A stretch of DNA of 64,000 bases from Tubiluchus corallicola. Taxonomy: Eukaryota; Priapulida; Priapulimorpha; Priapulimorphida; Tubiluchidae. The position numbers and the translations under genes are program-made. Of this stretch, positions 58,001-64,000 are shown piece after piece. Positions within the stretch are counted from its first letter, which is position 1, and the number at the start of each line of letters is the position of its first letter. The DNA lies in NCBI GenBank assembly GCA_030141605.1, contig JAQGDQ010000008.1, positions 508,501 to 572,500 of the forward strand, given 5' to 3'. The notes below the pieces were generated by a model. That model was not told the DNA's origin, searched no databases, and worked only from the letters and a program-made list of their open reading frames with translations.

Positions 58001-61000
58001 AGAAACGAAATTTAACGAAGGGAACTTCTAGCAAATAGGAAAGGAGTAGCCAACAAACAAATCGACAGTAATGATAAGCGTGATATAATTTGTTAGTATC
58101 ACAAGGACTTGAAGTATTATTTCGGTGAGAATTGTAGATACAAGCTTGTGCAGTTTGGAGAAATGATTACTGTGTGCAGGTACTTCAGACAAGGTAGATC
58201 TGGAGACAAATGTAGGTTTGGACATGACAAAGAAAATTTAGATCGAGAGAGAAGAAATTAAAGTAAACAGAGGAAGATGGGAAACAGAAAGAATTGGTAA
58301 AATACTGAATGGGAGAGGGACTATCGAATGAGAGGATATGAGCGGGAAAATAGTAGTAACATGAACTAGTCAAGAGAGCTAAGAGAAAGAGATGAAAAAT
58401 GGAAGGTATGAAACAGCAATTACATTTTCTAGGCGAACAAGTGCAATAGATGGTTTTCCGAATAAATCAGAGGTGGTAAAAACTAAAAAACGGAACAAAG
58501 AGCTAAAACGAAAAGTAAGAAGGGGAAATAGTAGTAATACATTATAGTAGGTTACATAAACTGCAGGGGTTTAAAAAAATAAGGAAGAAAGTGCTAAATT
58601 AATATTAGAAGAAAAAGATTTAGAAATTATGTATATTCTTGAAGCCTTTTTAAATGATGGAGAGAAAGAAAATGAAGAATTTAATTTTAAAACAAAATAT
58701 AATGAATACAATAAAGTCGTTATTAATCGAAATGGCGAAAAAGGAGGAATCATGATTTTATTAAAAAAAGAATTAGCTAGAATAACTGATATATTAGAAA
58801 AAGTAAATGAAAATTATGAAGGGATTTGGATAATAATCAACAATGGTAGAATCAAAGTGAGAATTAGCTGTATATATGGACTGCAGGGGGGAAGGACAAA
58901 AGTTCAACAATTAGTAAGTGGAGTGGAGTAACAAAAGTAAAAATTGGCAGGATGGAAAAAATTCAGAAGGAAATGTTACAAAAACTATTATCGCAAAAGG
59001 CATCAACTAGTCATTGGGCTATGCTAATGCAAATAGGTGTGTGGCCATTTGAACAGAAAATAGATTCAAGAGACTGATGTTTTCACATAATCTAGTAAAT
59101 TCGAGTGAGTCTAGAGATGCACGAAAAATGATGGAAATTAAGTGTGTGGAGCAAAGAAATAGAAGGAAGTTGGACAGAAGAAATTAGAAGTCTTAGTGAG
59201 AAATATGATTTAGGCATATAGTTTGGGCATATAAAGACTCTTAAAAAGTCAGTCTGGAATAAGCATGTAAAAGAAAACATAAGAAAATTTATTAAAGTTT
59301 CTGCACATCACTGATATACAGAAAAACTAAGTTAAGGTTCTTAACTTATGAGCATGATAAACTCAAGTAGTATATAACTGAGTTAACACCAGAACAGACA
59401 AAAGGGGTTTTAGAGATATAGCTTAATATGCTACCATATGTAATTGTAATGTAATTATAGAAGTAAGTTTAAAGGAGATCTATGGTGCCCACTATGTGGT
59501 AAAGAAGAAGATACGACAGAGCATCTATTCAAATGTACGGTGATAAGAAATGTGCTACCAACTACAGAAGTGGATTTTGAAAATCTGATTCAGTCAGAAG
59601 ATCCACAAATGACAAAGCAGTTGGTGGAATTTGTTCAAATAGCAATAGAAACAAGAAAAAGAAGATGGTGTCTTGCTGTAAATTTAGCCAAAATAATAAT
59701 AGTCATAAACAATATATAAGCATCAAGGTTGATTACGTTACTTGTGTCTTCCATGGTGTCATTCAGTTGTGCCTATCTAACCAAATAGAGTGGACACTTA
59801 GGAAACAAAGAAACCACGAACTCTTAATTAATCCACCACTAGCAACAAGTAGTCTTAATAAACGGCGGCTTTTTTATGCGCCTGCTTTTTTCAAGCATGC
59901 ATGTGTATTAGTTTTGTCAGTCATTTTTATAACCAAGGTGTGCATAGAAACTATGCATTTTAGTCAAACATGTCTCTGTTTACTTTATTTAATCCAAAAT
60001 TTTACCCATTTGCACCGTTTGACCAGTATAATTTAATGCGTTACGTACAAAACTTTGCTTATAAGCTTACGCAGACATTTGGCAGTCAGCTCGCATTATC
60101 GCATGTATCTGACATGAAATGATGCAAAATAAAAATGACATACCTTAATGAAATGTTGGAATTGCTTATTTAACCTCAAGAAATGCACTTAGCATGATTG
60201 GGAATAATGGGTAATATAGGTAATAATTATTTACATGTCATATTTGTTCATTTTAATCCTTATAGCGTTACCGACCTGCAGAAAGCGTCCCATTTTGACT
60301 GTAGTTTTCAGAGCACTGCATGACGTTAGGGTTGCGAAATGTGTTTCCAAACTCGAAAGACATTAAATGTGAAAATGTTCGTATACGGTCTACATTTAAA
60401 TCAGAGGCTGTAACATTACTTAAGATTATAATAATTAAGGTTCTGTCATGTCATAAGTAGTGAATTTGTTATAGCCCATAAAGTGAATGACTGCCAAATA
60501 ATGTAAGCAAACAAATAGGTATATGCTATTGACTACATGTAGAACATATTACTATGAATGTGCCAGATGATTGTAGGTCTATTTGGTCACCTAGGAGAAT
60601 TTTAGCTATTTTTTGCGCCATAGTATGTGATATAAGGCATTAATCACTTGGTTATAATACAGCAAAAATACATGTTGGCTACTCCTTTTGCGTTGATATG
60701 GGAAATTTGCAGTGGTTGCTTCAAATTTATGTGGTTGATTTTGGCTAAACCTGATAGGGCTGTTATAGACTGACTGTGTGATTACTGATTAGCGAGAACA
60801 AATTTCATTAATAAAGTGTATACACTAACATTATAACTGTTTCAGCGCATGACGTTTACTCCCGATGAACTACGAGTTTTGAAAGAATGTGGCAGAGAAG
60901 CTTTTTACAAAAGAAGTAAGTTTCATTTGCATTACACACATTAAACAATGTTTTGTAAGTAAGTATGTCCAGGCAGCTATGCTAATCATTACACTGCAGA

Positions 61001-64000
61001 AGTTCTCTTACTTTTCCGACTCAGAAATTTACACTATGAATCAGGAATGGTCGTTCAACAAAAAGTCATTGTCCACACTGTATCAAGAAATAGCACAGAT
61101 TCATATATATCAACAAGTGTAAGCAATACTAGCATAACTTAGCCTTTATCACTACAATACTGTATGCGGGGCTGACCTCATATCAATACATAAAAGTATT
61201 CCAGTCGTCACATTAATGTGTAAATGTAATAGTGGTAGTAGTGAGAAATTTTATTTGCCATATAAATTACTCAGCTAAGAACAATAAGCAATAATAATAA
61301 TAGCCCGATAAAATGTTTAATAGTAAAAGCAAATGCATCACAAGCTACAGTGCTACAGTTTGAGTGCAAAATTAAAAATTGGCAAATTAAAACACAAGCT
61401 TACCCAAATAAAAAAAGTAAAAAATCAAATCACAAGCAGTTGTAAAATGGCTCCTGACATTTTTGGTAATAATCAGGTATAAGGATGTCACATTATCTGA
61501 ACAGGTTTACCACTGGCGGTAGCTTCAATGCTTGGAGTACAACTGGCAACATACAGGGGATATATAAAACCACATCCTCGATGGGGTATCTTGTGGAAGG
61601 TTTGTGGTAAGTTATTTGGTGAGTCATTTATGTGGAGTATTGCAACAATAATGATATTATTCACTTCTTACACAAACACTTTATTACTTGTAACATATAA
61701 GATATTAATTTCCAACTGAGCCAAAACTTAGCATGATATTTTAGCACGGCTATTTGGTCAAAGGACATTTGGACATGGGGATACTCAGGCAGGAGACTTG
61801 CACACCACTAAAATTTTATATTGCACCTATTTTTTACATATTTATTAAATTTCATATAGCTTGTTGTGGAATTTTCCTAACTGCGTCAGTAAAAGTAGTG
61901 CAACATTTTATCTAGTATTATATTACAATATTGTATTCATTAAACACTTGGTATGCTTTAGGAAAAATGGACCTTGAATGCATTGTTTAGTGCTTGTACT
62001 GTACTGTCTATCAATTTGAAAACAACCAGCTAGATCAGCTAGTGATTGAGTCACTTGAATTATGTATCGCTATCAGTATCAACAATAACTGTAAACATTT
62101 TTGCTGTATCTCTTGCAAAATCCATGATAATATTATGTGATCAGCAGCAGTGTTTTTACACGTGCTGAGTTATACTTTATTTATTGTATTTTTCTTTATG
62201 TATTCATCTTTATTTAGATAGTCATTGTCATCTTTATTTTATTATGATCTTTATTTTGTTAATATATGTTTATAAATTACAGCTTTTGGTGTACGGCTGA
62301 GCCCTTCTAGAGTGCGAAATTAAGTAATCTTGGTATTGTGTAATTATGTCTATTATTATATGCTGTTTTGTTTTTATTTATGATGCTGTGTAATTACATT
62401 AGAATTGGCAATTATGTTTATTATAATTGTACTCAAATGACTTTGTATCTTTTATTGTGTGTATTGCGTGTAGATTTTATTGCTATGTATTAAAATAAGC
62501 TCTTTTGTCCTTTATTCTGTATGTATGTTGTGATGGATTATAATTTGCAACTATGTCGGTTGTATATGATTGTTGTCTTTCAGTGTGTGTAATGTTAGAT
62601 TCTAAAATTATGTATATGACAATATGTTTAGTGCTTTGTAAAAAACTTTTAGCAATTTTAAAACATATCCCTGCTATATATATTGTATCTTGAATGTATA
62701 TTGGGGAATGTATATATGAATATAGGGAATATATATTGCGTCATGTTTTCTGGTAGGTCATTTAAAGATGAAAGCAGGCATTTAGTGGTAATCCCAGAAT
62801 GCTATTTTATTGAAATACAGAATAATCGATGCACTGCTGTACAAATAGATCTAATGAAGTTCAAATCATAATACAATACTCTACATATTGTACATAATTT
62901 TTTCAAAAATAAAGAATTATAATAAAAAGATAAATTATATATAAAAAGCACCTACTATAGTTGTTTCCAATTTTAATGACATGATCGGACGAGCATTCCC
63001 ACTAAGTCTAGGCACTAGGCAACGTGATTTGTAGCACAGCTTCATAATGTATTCTTGTGTAATCAAGTCACGCTGGACATAACAAAAGCAATGTGCTCAA
63101 CTGAGCCAATGCCCAAGTGTCTGATCCCCAATCAGCCATGCCCAAACGTCCTATCCACATGTTTATTCATCTTCTGAATTGAGAAATTTAATATTTGTGA
63201 ATTCAGGTGCAGGATTCGTTGGCTACATGTTTGGAAAGTTTTCTTATCAAGGTGTCTGTCGTGAGAAGCTGATGAAATTGGAAAACAGCCCATTGGCCGA
63301 GGCATTGAGAAGGGGTAAATCTGGCAGAGACCATTATATTGATATGTGAGTAGAAATTTTTGTAATAATTATTTTTTCTTGAAAGATCATCAGATTTATT
63401 CATTTATTTTTTTGTTAATTAATGAAATTAAAGCCATTATTTTTCACCTGTAGTGGAGGAGCAGCTAGTCCCAGTGAGTGCTTAGTCGCAGAAGCGATAC
63501 TGAATTTAGTTAGTATCTGCGCGGGTGACGGTCAGGAAGGTTCTTACAGGGGATTTTATTGACATATTATCTCTGATTGTGGGAAATTGTTTAATACGTC
63601 CAAAGAGGCACCTCCTCCGTCACAGTTTTCATCTCAGACAATTTTCTTTATAATGAGGTCCGGTCCTTCCACAAATTGGTTTTTCTATTAAGTGTTAGAT
63701 TTTGGCTTGCAGAGTAGCGAACTGTTAAGATTTTGAAATTTTTGGAATATTTTCAATTTTCACAGAGCAATGCATTTTCACGGAGTCGTATGCCTCTGTT
63801 TATGTTTATGCCTGTTTAGGTGTTAACACACTTCATATTTTAATTATTCTCTGTCTTATCATAAGGGTGTAATATGTAAATCATAACCTTTCCAGGGCAT
63901 GGAACGCTTCCAGCACTGAACAGCAACAATCTGGATTAAGTAGGTTACAATCAGGCACATCAGACGATTATCAGGGCACTTTTGATGTGGACACAGACAC
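55032..64000 (+). CDS. OCIAD1: OCIA domain-containing protein, five exons, 3' end beyond the window
   Basis: OCIAD proteins are two-helix membrane proteins of mitochondria and endosomes, linked to complex III assembly and signalling. Exons: 55032-55148, 60846-60915, 61505-61606, 63207-63345 and 63896 to beyond 64000, all in phase. Exon 1 codes [20 protein letters not shown] and ends QPMKP at a GTACCT donor, the weakest junction. The OCIA domain spans exons 2-4: [20 protein letters not shown], then [20 protein letters not shown] and [13 protein letters not shown], then [20 protein letters not shown] and [20 protein letters not shown]. The last visible exon starts [12 protein letters not shown] and is low-complexity, as in OCIAD1 tails. 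A long tail after the domain favours OCIAD1 over OCIAD2. Two LINE remnants occupy intron 1. Confidence 0.88.
55400..56480 (-). mobile_element. CR1-like LINE, 3' half of ORF2, in OCIAD intron 1
   Basis: Minus-strand frames read [52 protein letters not shown] (intact FADD), [10 protein letters not shown] with [14 protein letters not shown], then a C-terminal region with [34 protein letters not shown] and the [10 protein letters not shown] end near 55425. Frameshifts occur at several points. It is 5'-truncated upstream of the RT palm. It differs in wording from the 52.7-kb fragment, so it is another subfamily. Confidence 0.85.
57149..57540 (+). pseudogene. LINE ORF1 PHD-finger segment
   Basis: A 111-codon frame rich in Lys/Glu ends with Cys-x2-Cys spacing followed by WLHREC. 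A TAA at 57482-57484 interrupts it, and in the continued frame HWYCEVC supplies the last Cys pair. The order matches a C4HC3 PHD finger. It belongs to the LINE rather than to OCIAD, because it precedes endonuclease sequence and no splice sites link it to OCIAD exons. Confidence 0.65.
57602..57946 (+). pseudogene. LINE ORF1 coiled-coil segment
   Basis: 114 codons, nearly all Lys, Glu, Leu and Arg with heptad-like Leu spacing ([17 protein letters not shown]-type start, then [15 protein letters not shown]). Coiled coils are common in LINE ORF1 proteins, where they drive trimerisation. No other homology is visible. Confidence 0.6.
59700..60845. other. 3' part of OCIAD intron 1
   Basis: No exon or known repeat is recognised. 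The 123-codon frame at 59665-60036 begins in LINE-tail sequence and has no family signature. Confidence 0.4.
61607..63206. other. OCIAD intron 3
   Basis: AT-rich DNA. Around 62270-62350 a GGTGTACGGCTGAGCCCTTC block before TCTAGAGTGCGAAATTAAG may be an old LINE 3'UTR, without coding remains. Confidence 0.35.

Larger units (their letters stand above)
57149..59690 (+). mobile_element. LINE with PHD / coiled-coil / CCCH ORF1 and internally deleted ORF2
   Basis: ORF1 at 57149-58260 (broken) has a PHD-type finger ([16 protein letters not shown], then HWYCEVCKK after a stop), a Lys/Glu-rich coiled coil at 57602-57946 and two decayed CCCH fingers at 58095-58235 ([30 protein letters not shown]). ORF2 starts near 58560 with INCRGL-type endonuclease wording (58629-58931: [42 protein letters not shown]). 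RT is missing. Sequence resumes near 58940 with [35 protein letters not shown] and ends in [19 protein letters not shown] near 59480-59545. It is inactive. A second copy of the tail is at 7780-7970. Confidence 0.8.

Noticed and set aside
1-64000. CRISPR array, bacterial operon or prophage
   Set aside because: Spliced genes, poly(A) signals and LINE/SINE content show animal nuclear DNA; no regularly spaced direct repeats with unique spacers were seen.

Overview
The window looks like a piece of an AT-rich animal nuclear genome. It has spliced genes with GT-AG introns, AATAAA poly(A) signals, non-LTR retrotransposon remains of several clades, SINEs, MITEs and a solo LTR. Gene products read best against metazoan families (SPRY-containing DDX1, OCIAD, CK1 delta/epsilon, RCC1L). 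Intron sizes (about 0.1 to 5.7 kb) and the repeat content fit an invertebrate. I cannot name the phylum from sequence alone.

Layout, left to right. 1-3.6 kb: a decayed CR1/Jockey-like LINE, probably inside a UBA2 intron. 4.1-6.65 kb (+): the last four exons of UBA2, the SUMO E1 subunit. 6.65-9.9 kb: intergenic DNA with a LINE tail fragment and a 1.1-kb element carrying a central tandem array. 9.92-29.62 kb (+): a complete 25-exon DDX1 gene. The reconstructed CDS is 2208 bp (735 aa) with every junction in phase, and its introns hold SINEs, a telomere-like tract, a long hairpin, a solo LTR with a perfect heat-shock element, and LINE debris. 31.54-32.74 kb (-): an uninterrupted CK1 delta/epsilon gene, convergent with DDX1. 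34.2-35.4 kb (-): a second copy of the tandem-array element. 37.5-39.14 kb (+): an uninterrupted GH1 beta-glucosidase with an N-terminal run of ten-residue repeats. 40.13-40.84 kb (+): an uninterrupted EXOSC3 gene. 42.0-50.7 kb (-): RCC1L, with an uninterrupted mTERF-family gene nested antisense in one intron (45.1-46.96 kb). 50.7-55.0 kb: intergenic DNA full of element remains (a third tandem-array-element end, a LINE fragment, a CACTA-type MITE, a foldback MITE). 55.03-64 kb (+): the first five exons of an OCIA-domain gene, whose 5.7-kb first intron holds two LINE remnants, one with a PHD / coiled-coil / CCCH ORF1.

There is no operon-like logic. Most genes are housekeeping: SUMOylation, RNA helicase and tRNA ligation, kinase signalling, RNA decay, mitochondrial ribosome and transcription. 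The one functional pairing visible is RCC1L with the nested mTERF gene, both mitochondrial gene-expression factors. Four of the eight genes lack introns in the coding region, while the other four are intron-rich. The strongest observations for follow-up are the tandem-array (Helentron/HINE- or pearl-like) family, the solo LTR with its heat-shock element, the PHD-CCCH LINE ORF1, the GH1 repeat extension and the nested mitochondrial gene pair.
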